DNA from: Acetobacteraceae bacterium
GTDB lineage: Bacteria; Pseudomonadota; Alphaproteobacteria; Acetobacterales; Acetobacteraceae
NCBI GenBank assembly: GCA_021732665.1
Contig: JAKFUL010000033.1
Location: forward strand, 1-64,000
DNA length: 64,000 bases
Reading direction: 5' to 3'
This document shows positions 15,802 to 23,452 of the stretch, one piece after another. Position numbers and translations under genes: made by a program. The notes below the pieces were generated by a model. It ran no database searches. It worked only from the letters and a program-made list of their open reading frames with translations, and was not told the origin of the DNA. Position 1 is the first letter of the stretch; each line of letters starts with the position of its first letter.

Positions 15802-16818
15802 TCATTTGGTGGGTCCTCTACGGGGGCGTGTGGCCAGCACGCCGGCCTCTTCCAGGGCTGCGATCGCGGCAGGGTCCAGCCCGGCCTCGGCCATCACCAT
15901 GTGGTTGTCCGCGCCCAGCGAATGGGTGTTGTCATGCACCGCGAGCGGGCGGTTGGCAAAGCGAAAAGGAATGCCCTTGGCCGGCGTGCCGTCGGGCGAG
16001 CGCAGCACGGCGGTGCCGGCCCGGAATTCGGGCGATTCGGACAGGGCTTTCGCGTCCCGCACGGGCGCGCTCCCGCCCGGCCAGAAGGCCACGTCGCCTT
16101 CCACCGCGCAGCCCGGGCCATAGCCCATGCGCGGGCTTGGCGTCCCCTCGGCGGCGGCCAAAAGCTCCTCGCCGAGGAGGAAGGAGGTGAGTTCGCGCTG
16201 CGACAGGTCGATATGGCAACCCTCTCCCGTGCGGTCGCGCTCCATCAGCGCCGCCACCACCGCGCCGGAGGCGAAGAGGCAGACCACCTGGTCGGGGTAG
16301 TTCACGTCGCGGCCGGAGATGATCGGCGGGCCATCCGCCTCGCCGGTCAGGGCGGCCAGGCCCGAGGTGCCCTCCAGCGTCGAGCCGAAGCTGACCATGT
16401 CGCGCTCCGGCCCATCCTCGCCCTGCGACGAGATCGAGGCGATGACCAGGCGGGGAAATCTTTTCCGGAGATCGGCCGCGCCCAGGCCCCATTGGTCGAG
16501 CACGCCACGACGGTAATTCTCCACCAGCACATCGGCGGTGGCCAGAAGGGCGAGCATGGCGTCGCGCCCGCGCAGGTCCTTCAGATCGAGGCAGACCGAG
16601 CGCTTGCCGCGATTGGTGAAGGCGAACCAGGGGCTTTCATCCCACCACGCCCGCGCCGGGTCGGCCCCCGCCCAATTTCGGAAAGGGTCGAGCGCGCCGG
16701 GGCCTTCCACCTTCACCACCTCGGCGCCGAGGTCGAGCAGCAGGGTGGAGGTGGCGGCACCCGCGGTGAGCCAGCCGAGGTCGACGACGCGGATGCCCTT
16801 GAGCGGCGGTTCAGCCAT
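15802..16818 (-). CDS. CaiB/BaiF class III CoA-transferase, catalytic-type subunit
   Basis: This 338-residue protein shows the class III opening GIRVVDLGWLTAGAATS and SVCLDLKDLRGRDAMLALLATADVLVENYRRG. An Asp in NYPDQVVCL aligns with the acyl-carrying Asp169 of formyl-CoA transferase. The family moves CoA between carboxylic acids. The ATG at 16818 overlaps the stop of the second CoA-transferase gene by eight bases (ATGGCTGA); family similarity supports it over an upstream in-frame start. It is somewhat short for the family (usually 380-400), as is its partner, consistent with a heteromer. The acid substrate is unknown. Confidence 0.87.
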   Translation of the reverse strand: MAEPPLKGIRVVDLGWLTAGAATSTLLLDLGAEVVKVEGPGALDPFRNWAGADPARAWWDESPWFAFTNRGKRSVCLDLKDLRGRDAMLALLATADVLVENYRRGVLDQWGLGAADLRKRFPRLVIASISSQGEDGPERDMVSFGSTLEGTSGLAALTGEADGPPIISGRDVNYPDQVVCLFASGAVVAALMERDRTGEGCHIDLSQRELTSFLLGEELLAAAEGTPSPRMGYGPGCAVEGDVAFWPGGSAPVRDAKALSESPEFRAGTAVLRSPDGTPAKGIPFRFANRPLAVHDNTHSLGADNHMVMAEAGLDPAAIAALEEAGVLATRPRRGPTK

Positions 16819-17704
16819 GCGGCCGCACCCCATTGGCGCGGAACGGCATGGCCGGCATGCCGCCCGGGCCGATGAAGCCGCGCGCGGTGTATTGCGGGTC
16901 CGTCAGCAATTCGGCCGGTGCGCGCACGGGGCCGATGGGGATGCGGCGGGACTGCGCCTCGCGGGTGATGTCGGCGCGGGTGCGGGCGGCGAACCAGGGG
17001 CGGATCAGCGCCTCGAATTCGGCGCGGTGGGTCAGGCGCCCGGCGCGGGTTTCGAAACGCGGGTCGTCGATGCCCAGCATGGCCCGCAACTGGGAAAAGT
17101 CCTTCTCCATATAGACCAGCGCGATATGGCCGTCGGCGGCGGGCAGGGTGAACCAGTCGGCGCGCGAGCCGCCGCGGGTCGGCACCTCGCCCATCACCAT
17201 CATGGCGGCGGCGACCTTCCAGTTCAGCCAGCAGGTGACGTCGAAGAGGGAGATGTCCACGGTCTCGGCGCCGCCGGCATGCAGGGCGGCGAGCAGGGCG
17301 GTGCAGCCCGCCAGCCCCGCCGCATAGGCGGGCTGGTGGCCGGCGAGTGCGGCGGGCGGGCGATGCGATTCACCCACGATGCCGAGCAGGCCGGAGAGTG
17401 CGAGCAACCCCAACTCGCTCATCGGTGGATCCTCGCCTGGGCCGAACACCGAAAAACGCAGCAGCACCGGGGCGCCGGCCACGCCGGAATCCCCGATGGC
17501 GGCGTCGAAGGGGCCATCGCCGGGGATGGCTTCGCCCAGGAAACGACCCAGCGCGCCGGCGGGTGACATCGGCCCGGCGGGGCGGATGATCTCGGCGCCG
17601 TAAAGGCCGCAGAGCTTGGCGGCCATGGCAGCGGCCAGCGCATGCGGCGGCTGGGCGCAATGGCCGGAAAGATCGAGGATGCGGCGCCCGGCGAGTGGTC
17701 TCAC
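16811..17704 (-). CDS. CaiB/BaiF-like CoA-transferase subunit lacking the catalytic Asp
   Basis: This 297-residue CoA-transferase homologue opens with PLAGRRILDLSG and AAKLCGLYGAEIIRP, and contains the SLFDVTCWLNW and RPWFAARTRADI segments of the family. Where active members carry an Asp before the long helix, this protein reads HQPAYAAGLAG, with Ala at the aligned position. The start is GTG 17704, overlapping the crotonase stop (GTGA); the open frame continues further upstream but without similarity. It is most likely the structural partner of the neighbouring 338-residue subunit, as in heteromeric class III enzymes such as BbsEF. A decayed or regulatory copy is the alternative. Confidence 0.78.
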   Translation of the reverse strand: MRPLAGRRILDLSGHCAQPPHALAAAMAAKLCGLYGAEIIRPAGPMSPAGALGRFLGEAIPGDGPFDAAIGDSGVAGAPVLLRFSVFGPGEDPPMSELGLLALSGLLGIVGESHRPPAALAGHQPAYAAGLAGCTALLAALHAGGAETVDISLFDVTCWLNWKVAAAMMVMGEVPTRGGSRADWFTLPAADGHIALVYMEKDFSQLRAMLGIDDPRFETRAGRLTHRAEFEALIRPWFAARTRADITREAQSRRIPIGPVRAPAELLTDPQYTARGFIGPGGMPAMPFRANGVRPHG

Positions 17705-18477
17705 ACGCCCTGTCCCGGATTCTTCTCGCCCTTGGCGAAGCGCGCCAGACCCTCCGCCTGGGCGCGGGATTTGCCGCGGATGGTGGAGTTCACCATCTGG
17801 CCGTGATCCATCGCCTGCTGCCAGTCGGTGATGAAGGCGGGGATGCGGTCCAGCGCGGCCTTGGATTCCGCCAGCGCCACGCCGTCGAATTGCGCGAGTT
17901 GCGTGGCGATTTCGCGGGCGCGGGGCAGAAGATGTTCCGGCTCCACGCATTCATTCACCATGCCCCAGCGCGCGGCGGTTTCGCCCGAGATGCGGTTGGT
18001 GGTCAGCACCAGCCAGGCCGCCTGCTTGCGGGTGATGCCGGAAAGCTGCGCGGCCGGGCCGGCCATGCCGGGATAGGTGGAGAAGCCCATTTCCGGGCAG
18101 CCGATGCTGGCCTTTGTGCTGGCCACCGCCAGGTCGCAGACATTGATCAGGGTGGAACCGCCGCCCAGCGCCAGCCCGTTGACGGCGGCGATGAAGATGG
18201 CAGGGTGTTTTCTGATCGCCATGTTGACGGCGATCCATTGCTCGCCCGCGTCCTCGCGCCCCACGGCGACTTCGGCCGAGCGTTCCTTCAGATCCATTCC
18301 TGCGCAGAAACTGCCGCCGGTGCCGGTGAGGATGATGGCGCGGGCTTTCCCGCGCAGCGCCTCGAAGGCATCGAGGAGCGCGACGCGCGAGGCGCGGTCC
18401 ATGGCGTTGCGCTTGGCCTCCCGGTTGACGCGGATTTCGGCCCAGCCTTCGTGCTCGGAAATGACGAGCGGGCTCAC
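17701..18477 (-). CDS. Enoyl-CoA hydratase/isomerase (crotonase) family protein
   Basis: This 258-residue crotonase-fold protein has the CoA and oxyanion-hole segments GSFCAGMDLKE and VNGLALGGGSTLINVCD. The Glu in GCPEMGF matches Glu164 of rat enoyl-CoA hydratase. The second catalytic Glu (144 in the rat enzyme) is a Thr here (GGGSTL), so simple hydration by the two-Glu mechanism is unlikely; an isomerase, hydrolase or retro-type reaction is possible. It overlaps the DUF35 gene by four bases upstream and the CoA-transferase by four bases downstream, so it is tightly coupled within the catabolic operon. Confidence 0.85.
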   Translation of the reverse strand: MSPLVISEHEGWAEIRVNREAKRNAMDRASRVALLDAFEALRGKARAIILTGTGGSFCAGMDLKERSAEVAVGREDAGEQWIAVNMAIRKHPAIFIAAVNGLALGGGSTLINVCDLAVASTKASIGCPEMGFSTYPGMAGPAAQLSGITRKQAAWLVLTTNRISGETAARWGMVNECVEPEHLLPRAREIATQLAQFDGVALAESKAALDRIPAFITDWQQAMDHGQMVNSTIRGKSRAQAEGLARFAKGEKNPGQGV

Positions 18478-18860
18478 GCGGCGATCTCGAATTGCGGCAG
18501 CCGGAACCCATCCACCTCCGGGTCGAACACCACATGCATGCGTTGGCCGATCTTCAGCGCCGAAGCCTCGGCGCCACGCAAATTCGTCAGCAGCATCGGC
18601 CCCTCATCCAGCTTCACCATCACCACCGGGTAGGGGGTAGGGAAACCCGGAAAGTATTTCTGGTGGAAGACGACGAAGGAGAAGAGTTCGCCTGCTCCGG
18701 CGCTCTCCACCCATTCGGTGTTCGGCCGGCCGGTGAAGGGCGAAACCGGCGCGGGTGGGAAAAAGCATTGGCCGGTGTCGGTGCAGCGCTGCACCAGCAG
18801 CCGCCCCTCGCGGGCGGCGTCCCAGAACGGTGCGTTCCACACGTCGATGACAGGTTTCAT
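18474..18860 (-). CDS. DUF35 OB-fold protein with degenerate zinc ribbon
   Basis: This 128-residue member of the DUF35 family has an N-terminal rubredoxin-like knuckle and a C-terminal OB-fold (GELFSFVVFHQKYFPGF, then KIGQRMHVVFD). The zinc ribbon is eroded: RCTDTGQCFFPPAPVSPFTG keeps two Cys in the first arm and none in the second, where Cys-x-x-Cys is usual. DUF35 proteins bind acyl-CoA and partner thiolase-like proteins, for example the steroid side-chain aldolase Ltp2-ChsH2. The adjacent upstream gene encodes such a thiolase-like protein, three bases away, so a complex is likely. Confidence 0.85.
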   Translation of the reverse strand: MKPVIDVWNAPFWDAAREGRLLVQRCTDTGQCFFPPAPVSPFTGRPNTEWVESAGAGELFSFVVFHQKYFPGFPTPYPVVMVKLDEGPMLLTNLRGAEASALKIGQRMHVVFDPEVDGFRLPQFEIAA

Positions 18861-18863
18861 CTC

Positions 18864-19994
18864 TCAGCCCCTGCGAAAAATCGCGGAGAGCGCGATGTTG
18901 GTGGCGCAGATATACTGCATGGCCTGGGCATTGGGGATTTGCCGTTCACCGCAATCGCCGCGCAGCTGCCGCACGCATTCGGCGATGATGCCCCAGCCCT
19001 GCATGTAGCTGTCCGACAAATGCCCGCCCGAGGTGTTGGTCGGCCAGCGGCCGGTGCCCAGCCGCAGCGTGCCGTCCTTCACGAAATTCCCGCCCTCACC
19101 GGGCGGGCAGAACCCCATCCCCTCCAGGCTGAACAGCACGGTGGGGGAGAAATTGTCGTAGATGCCAAGGCCGGAAAGCTCGTCGCGGGCGATGCCGGCG
19201 CGGGCGTAGATCTGGTCCTGCACCACCGAAAAACTGCCTTGCCAGTAATCCGTCGGCGGCGCGCTGCCATAGGTGAAATTGTCCTGCCGGGCGTAGCCGG
19301 AGATCAGCACGGGCGGGCGGCGCAGGTCGCGCGCGCGCTCCGCTGAGGTGATGATCCAGGCCACCGCGCCGTCATTGATCAGGCAGTAATCCAGCAGCTT
19401 CAGCGGCTCGCAGATCGGCCGCGCCGAGGCATGATCCTCGCGCGTGATCGGCCTGCCATGCATCACCGCGTCGGGGTTCAGGCAGGCGTGGTGCCGAAAC
19501 GCCTCGGCCACCCAGCCGAGATCGGCATGAGTCGTGCCGTAATCATGCATGTGGCGGGCCCACATCATGGCATGGCTGGCCCCAGGGCTGGTCATGCCCC
19601 AGGGGCTCCACTGGCTGTCGCCGCCGCCGTAATTCACCCGCTTCGAGCGGCCATTATTGCCATAGACCAGCGCCACGGTCTTCGCCGCCCCCGTCGCCAC
19701 CGCCTGCATGGCGAGGCTCAGCGACACGCCGGAGAACCGCCCCGGCGCCTCCGTCAGCAGGCAATACTGGGGATTGATCCCCATCATCTCGGCAAAGCGC
19801 TCGTAGCTGGGGATGCGGTTGACGATCAGGCCGTCGATATCGCCCGGCCTCAGCCCGGCATCATCCAACGCCATGTTCAGCGCCTCGCAGCCCAGCCCGT
19901 AGGAATCGCTCTCGGGAAAGCTGCCGAAGCGGCTGGTGCCGATGCCGCAGAAAGCCGTCTTGTCGCGCAGCGGATACGTGTCGTGGATATTCAA
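18864..19994 (-). CDS. Thiolase-like (SCP2/Ltp2-type) protein without the thiolase Cys
   Basis: This 376-residue thiolase-fold protein opens with KTAFCGIGTSRFGSFPESDSYGL and contains ALDDAGLRPGDIDGLIV. At the position of the nucleophilic Cys of thiolases it has GRFSGVSLSLAMQAV, so Claisen chemistry is unlikely. In place of the C-terminal GHP motif it has NTSGGHLSDSYMQGWG, with Tyr near the catalytic-His site. This pattern matches thiolase-like aldolases that pair with DUF35 proteins, and a DUF35 gene follows three bases later. It would release a small aldehyde or ketone plus acyl-CoA by retro-aldol cleavage. A simple acyl-CoA-binding role is the alternative. Confidence 0.83.
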   Translation of the reverse strand: MNIHDTYPLRDKTAFCGIGTSRFGSFPESDSYGLGCEALNMALDDAGLRPGDIDGLIVNRIPSYERFAEMMGINPQYCLLTEAPGRFSGVSLSLAMQAVATGAAKTVALVYGNNGRSKRVNYGGGDSQWSPWGMTSPGASHAMMWARHMHDYGTTHADLGWVAEAFRHHACLNPDAVMHGRPITREDHASARPICEPLKLLDYCLINDGAVAWIITSAERARDLRRPPVLISGYARQDNFTYGSAPPTDYWQGSFSVVQDQIYARAGIARDELSGLGIYDNFSPTVLFSLEGMGFCPPGEGGNFVKDGTLRLGTGRWPTNTSGGHLSDSYMQGWGIIAECVRQLRGDCGERQIPNAQAMQYICATNIALSAIFRRG

Positions 19995-21595
19995 GCGGCC
20001 ATCCTTTGCTCAGCGTCTTCGGCGATCATCGCCGCGCATTTCTCGCCGATCATGATGCAGGCGGCGTTGGTGTTGCCCGAGACGACGGTGGGCATGATGG
20101 AGGCATCGGCCACCCGCAAGCCGGCCACGCCGTGCAGCCTGAGGCGGCTGTCCACCACCGAGGATGCATCCTCGCCCATCCGGCAGGTGCCGCTGGGGTG
20201 GTAGATGGTGTGGCCGGTGTTGCGGGCGAATTCCAGCAGCGCCTCGTCGCTGTCGGCATCGATGCCCGGAGCGAATTCGCTCTCGATCCAGCGCGACAGC
20301 GCGGGCGTGGCCGCCAGTTGGCGGGTCAGGCGCAGCCCGGCGGTGATGCAATCGCGGTCGAATTTCTCCGCCAGGTAGTTGGCGTTGATCAGCGCCTGGG
20401 CCGTGGGGTCGGGGCTCGCCAGGGTGATGCTCCCCCGGCTTTCCGGCCGCAACTGGCACATGCTCATGGTGAAGCCCGGGAAGTCATGCAGCTTGCCCGG
20501 CGAGGCCACGCTGAACGGCACGAAATGGAATTGCACATCCGGTGTGGCCGATTGCGGCATGACGCGGGCGAAAAGCCCCGAGGTGCCGGCGGCGAAGGTC
20601 AGCGGCCCCGAGCGCTTGAACGCGAATTCCAGGCCGGTGCGGAGCTGCCCCCACAGCGAATGCGCGACGTCGTTGAACGTCACCTTCTGGTTGGCGCGAA
20701 AGATCATCCGGGCCTGGAAATGATCCTGCAGATTGCGCCCGACCGCGGGCAGATGGTGTTTGGTCTCGATGCCCATGGCCGAGAGATGCGCCCCGTCGCC
20801 CACGCCCGAGAGCAACAGCAGCTGCGGCGAATGGATGGCGCCGCCGCACAGGATCACCTCGGCCCGCGCGGCCACGGTTTTTTCTACGCCACCCTGGGCA
20901 TAGACCACGCCGGTGCAGCGGCCGTTCTCGATGAGCAGCCGCCGCGCCGGCGCCTCGGTCAGAATGTCCAGATTGGCCGGCTTCGGCGTGAGATAGGCCT
21001 TGGCGGCCGAACAGCGCAGCCCGTTCCGCACCGTGACCTGATACCAGCCGGCACCCTCCTGATCCGGCCCGTTGAAGTCCGGGTTCTCCGGAAAGCCCAG
21101 CTGCTTCGCCGCCTCGATGAAGGCGGCGGAGATCGGGTTGCGGTCGCGCAGGTCGGAGACGCCCAGTGGGCCGCCCTTGCCATGCAGCGCGTCGGCGCCG
21201 CGTTCATTGTCCTCCGCCGCGCGGAAAAGCGGCAGGACATCGGCAAAACTCCAGCCGATGCAGCCGAGCTGGCGCCAATGGTCGTAATCCTCGGCCTGTC
21301 CCCGGATATAGATCAGACCGTTGATGGCGGAGGAGCCGCCCATCACCCGGCCGCGCGGCCAGTCGATGCGCCGGCCGTTCAGGCCCGCTTCCGGCGCCGT
21401 CTTCAGGTTCCACGAGAGCGTCGGGTGGTACATCGTCCGGGCGAAGCCGATGGGCACATGCAGCCAGGGGTTCAGCGCCCGCCCCCCGGCTTCCAGCAGC
21501 ACCACCCGCACCCCGGGCCTGGCCGCCAGCCTGGCCGCCACCGCGCAGCCTGCCGAGCCGGCCCCCACCACCACGTAATCCGCTTCCATGGACAT
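19991..21595 (-). CDS. GMC-family FAD oxidoreductase (choline/alcohol dehydrogenase-like)
   Basis: This 534-residue protein has the GMC FAD motif GAGSAGCAVAARLA near residue 10, PRGRVMGGSSAINGLIYIRG, and the C-terminal active-site segment with HPSGTCRMG and NTNAACIMIGEK. It should oxidise a primary or secondary alcohol, passing electrons to the quinone pool. The start at 21595 is supported by a GGGAGA site; ATG 21589 is two codons further. It is the first gene of the catabolic operon (its stop overlaps the thiolase-like gene by four bases), so alcohol oxidation probably precedes CoA activation. It is divergent from a GlcD-type oxidase, with a 103-base gap. Confidence 0.9.
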   Translation of the reverse strand: MSMEADYVVVGAGSAGCAVAARLAARPGVRVVLLEAGGRALNPWLHVPIGFARTMYHPTLSWNLKTAPEAGLNGRRIDWPRGRVMGGSSAINGLIYIRGQAEDYDHWRQLGCIGWSFADVLPLFRAAEDNERGADALHGKGGPLGVSDLRDRNPISAAFIEAAKQLGFPENPDFNGPDQEGAGWYQVTVRNGLRCSAAKAYLTPKPANLDILTEAPARRLLIENGRCTGVVYAQGGVEKTVAARAEVILCGGAIHSPQLLLLSGVGDGAHLSAMGIETKHHLPAVGRNLQDHFQARMIFRANQKVTFNDVAHSLWGQLRTGLEFAFKRSGPLTFAAGTSGLFARVMPQSATPDVQFHFVPFSVASPGKLHDFPGFTMSMCQLRPESRGSITLASPDPTAQALINANYLAEKFDRDCITAGLRLTRQLAATPALSRWIESEFAPGIDADSDEALLEFARNTGHTIYHPSGTCRMGEDASSVVDSRLRLHGVAGLRVADASIMPTVVSGNTNAACIMIGEKCAAMIAEDAEQRMAA

Positions 21596-21698
21596 TGCTG
21601 TTCTCCCGGGGCGCAGCTTTGGGCGATGTGGCCGCGCGGTCAACCGGCTTGACCGCGGCCGGGGCGGCGCGTGCAATCCCCCCGGAGGAGAAACGCCC

Positions 21699-23093
21699 AT
21701 GGATGGTTTTGCCGCGATCGTCGGCCCCCGCCATTGCCTGACCGAGCCGGCGGACACCGCATTCTATGGCGAGGATTGGCGCGGCAGCCTGCGCGCCACC
21801 CCCGCCATGGTGCTGCGCCCGGCCGATACGGCCGAGGTCGCGGCGATCATGGTCGAGGCCGCGGCGCGCGGCCTCTCCGTCGTGCCCGCCGGCGGGCGCA
21901 CCGGCCTGGCCGGCGGCACAGTGCCCATCGGCCCCAGCGTGACCATCTCCATGGAACGCATGAACCGGATCCGCGCGGTGGACCCGGTGGACATGTCGAT
22001 CACCGTCGATGCCGGCTGCATCGTGGAAAGCGTGGCGAACGCGGCCGCCGAGGCCGACCGCCTCTTCCCGCTGAATTTCGGCGCGCAGGGCTCCGCCCAT
22101 ATCGGCGGTGTCATCTCCACCAATGCCGGCGGCATCCGCGCGCTGCGCTACGGCACGGTGCGCGACCTGGTGCTGGGCCTCGAAATCGTGCTGCCCGATG
22201 GCCGGGTGCTGGATGACCTTCGCCGGGTGCGCAAGGACAATACCGGTTATGCGCTACGCCACCTCTTCATCGGCGCCGAGGGCACGCTGGGGCTGGTCAC
22301 CGCCGCCACCCTCAAACTCTACCCAGCCCTGCGGGTGCGCGAGACCGCTTTCGTGGCGGTGGAAACGCCGGCGGACGCGCTGCGCCTGCTCGGCCGCATG
22401 CAGGGCTGCGGGGCGGAGCTGGTGGCTTTCGAATTCTGCGGCCGGCGCACCATCGCGCTGACGATCCAGAACGGCCACGGCTTTCGCGAGCCCGTGCCGC
22501 TCACCACGCCCTGGTACTGCATCATCGAAATCGCCGCCGCCCATGCCGCCGCACAGCTGCGCCCGATCCTGGAGGACAATCTCGCCGCCGCGCTGGAAGC
22601 CGACGAATGCGTGGACGCCATGATCGCCGAATCTGAGGACACCCGCGCGATGCTCTGGCGCATGCGCGAGAGCACGCCCGACTGTACCAAGCAGGAAGGC
22701 CCGGCCATCGCGACGGACACCGCCGTGCCGGTCTCCGCCGTGCCGGCCTTCCTCGACCAGGTCCATGCCATGAGCGCGGCGCGCTGGCCGGAGGGGCATG
22801 TGATGTGCATCGGCCATCTCGGCGATGGCAATATCCACATCTCGCTGCAGGCGCCCAAGGGCACGGCCCGCGAGGCCTGGGTGCAGCGCGCCGGCGGCTT
22901 TGATGATGCGGTGGCCGAGCTGGCGGTGGCCGCGGGCGGCAGCTTTTCCGCCGAACACGGCATCGGCCAGACCAAGGTGAAGTCCATGGCGGCGTTGAAG
23001 AATCCGGTGGCGTTGTCGCTCATGCACGCGATCAAGTCGACGCTGGACCCTGATCTGCGGATGAATCCCGGAAAGGTTCTGCCCCCCGGGTAA
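21699..23093 (+). CDS. FAD-linked oxidase (GlcD/D-lactate dehydrogenase-like)
   Basis: This 464-residue VAO-family flavoprotein has an N-terminal PCMH FAD-binding domain (PAGGRTGLAGGTVP, then GSAHIGGVISTNAGGIRALRYG) and a C-terminal FAD-oxidase domain. The latter has the metal/substrate segment HLGDGNIH and the closing AEHGIGQTK. Family members oxidise 2-hydroxy acids such as D-lactate, glycolate or D-2-hydroxyglutarate to 2-oxo acids. A strong GGAGGAG site (21684-21690), eight bases upstream, fixes the ATG at 21699. It diverges from the GMC oxidoreductase and probably serves the same pathway. The exact hydroxy acid is unknown. Confidence 0.9.
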   Translation: MDGFAAIVGPRHCLTEPADTAFYGEDWRGSLRATPAMVLRPADTAEVAAIMVEAAARGLSVVPAGGRTGLAGGTVPIGPSVTISMERMNRIRAVDPVDMSITVDAGCIVESVANAAAEADRLFPLNFGAQGSAHIGGVISTNAGGIRALRYGTVRDLVLGLEIVLPDGRVLDDLRRVRKDNTGYALRHLFIGAEGTLGLVTAATLKLYPALRVRETAFVAVETPADALRLLGRMQGCGAELVAFEFCGRRTIALTIQNGHGFREPVPLTTPWYCIIEIAAAHAAAQLRPILEDNLAAALEADECVDAMIAESEDTRAMLWRMRESTPDCTKQEGPAIATDTAVPVSAVPAFLDQVHAMSAARWPEGHVMCIGHLGDGNIHISLQAPKGTAREAWVQRAGGFDDAVAELAVAAGGSFSAEHGIGQTKVKSMAALKNPVALSLMHAIKSTLDPDLRMNPGKVLPPG

Positions 23094-23160
23094 CAACCCC
23101 TGGTCTGTCGCGGAAGCTTCATCGTTTCGCAGCATGCGTGACACGCCCCTGGCCTAACCC

Positions 23161-23186
23161 GCCCCCCGGACAACAACCGGCGGGGC
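23161..23186 (+). terminator. GC-rich hairpin between the GlcD-like gene and the ABC remnant
   Basis: GCCCC-CCGG (23161-23169) pairs with CCGG-C-GGGGC (23177-23186) around a 7-base ACAACAA loop, with one bulged base. It lies 68 bases after the oxidase stop and just before the ATG of the ABC-ATPase fragment. There is no T-run, so termination would be inefficient. The hairpin would also mask the only purine-rich leader of the fragment. Confidence 0.35.
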
Positions 23187-23189
23187 CCC

Positions 23190-23450
23190 ATGCCAGGCGT
23201 ATCACTGCGCGGCATCCATCATCATTTCGGCGCGACCCCGGTGTGGCGCGACGTGACGCTGGAGGTGGCCGAGGGCGAATTTCTGGCCATTGCCGGCCCC
23301 CCCGGCCGCGGCAAGTCGACGCTGCCGCGCATCCTCGCCGGGCTTGAGACCGCCGATCGCGGCGAGGTGTTCAAGGGCGGGCGCCGTGTCGACGCCCTGC
23401 CGCCCAAGGCGCGCGACCTGGCGATGGTGTTCCAGAGCTACGCGCTCTGA
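23190..23450 (+). pseudogene. Truncated MalK/UgpC-type ABC ATPase (N-terminal fragment)
   Basis: This 86-residue reading frame matches the first quarter of a CUT1-type ABC ATPase: a first strand with HHHFGATPVW, a Walker A reading GPPGRGKST instead of GPSGCGKST, a PPKARDLAMVFQSYAL Q-loop, then a stop. The signature LSGGQ, Walker B and regulatory domain are missing, so it cannot hydrolyse ATP. The break falls exactly after the Q-loop, two bases before the ATG of the phosphodiesterase gene, suggesting a deletion that joined two genes. It may still serve as a leader peptide that couples translation into the downstream gene. Confidence 0.75.
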
Positions 23451-23452
23451 CG

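Noticed and set aside
23094-23189. A riboswitch or small RNA in the gap before the ABC remnant.
   Set aside because: Apart from one GC hairpin the 96 bases show no conserved aptamer-like layout, and no riboswitch consensus was recognised.
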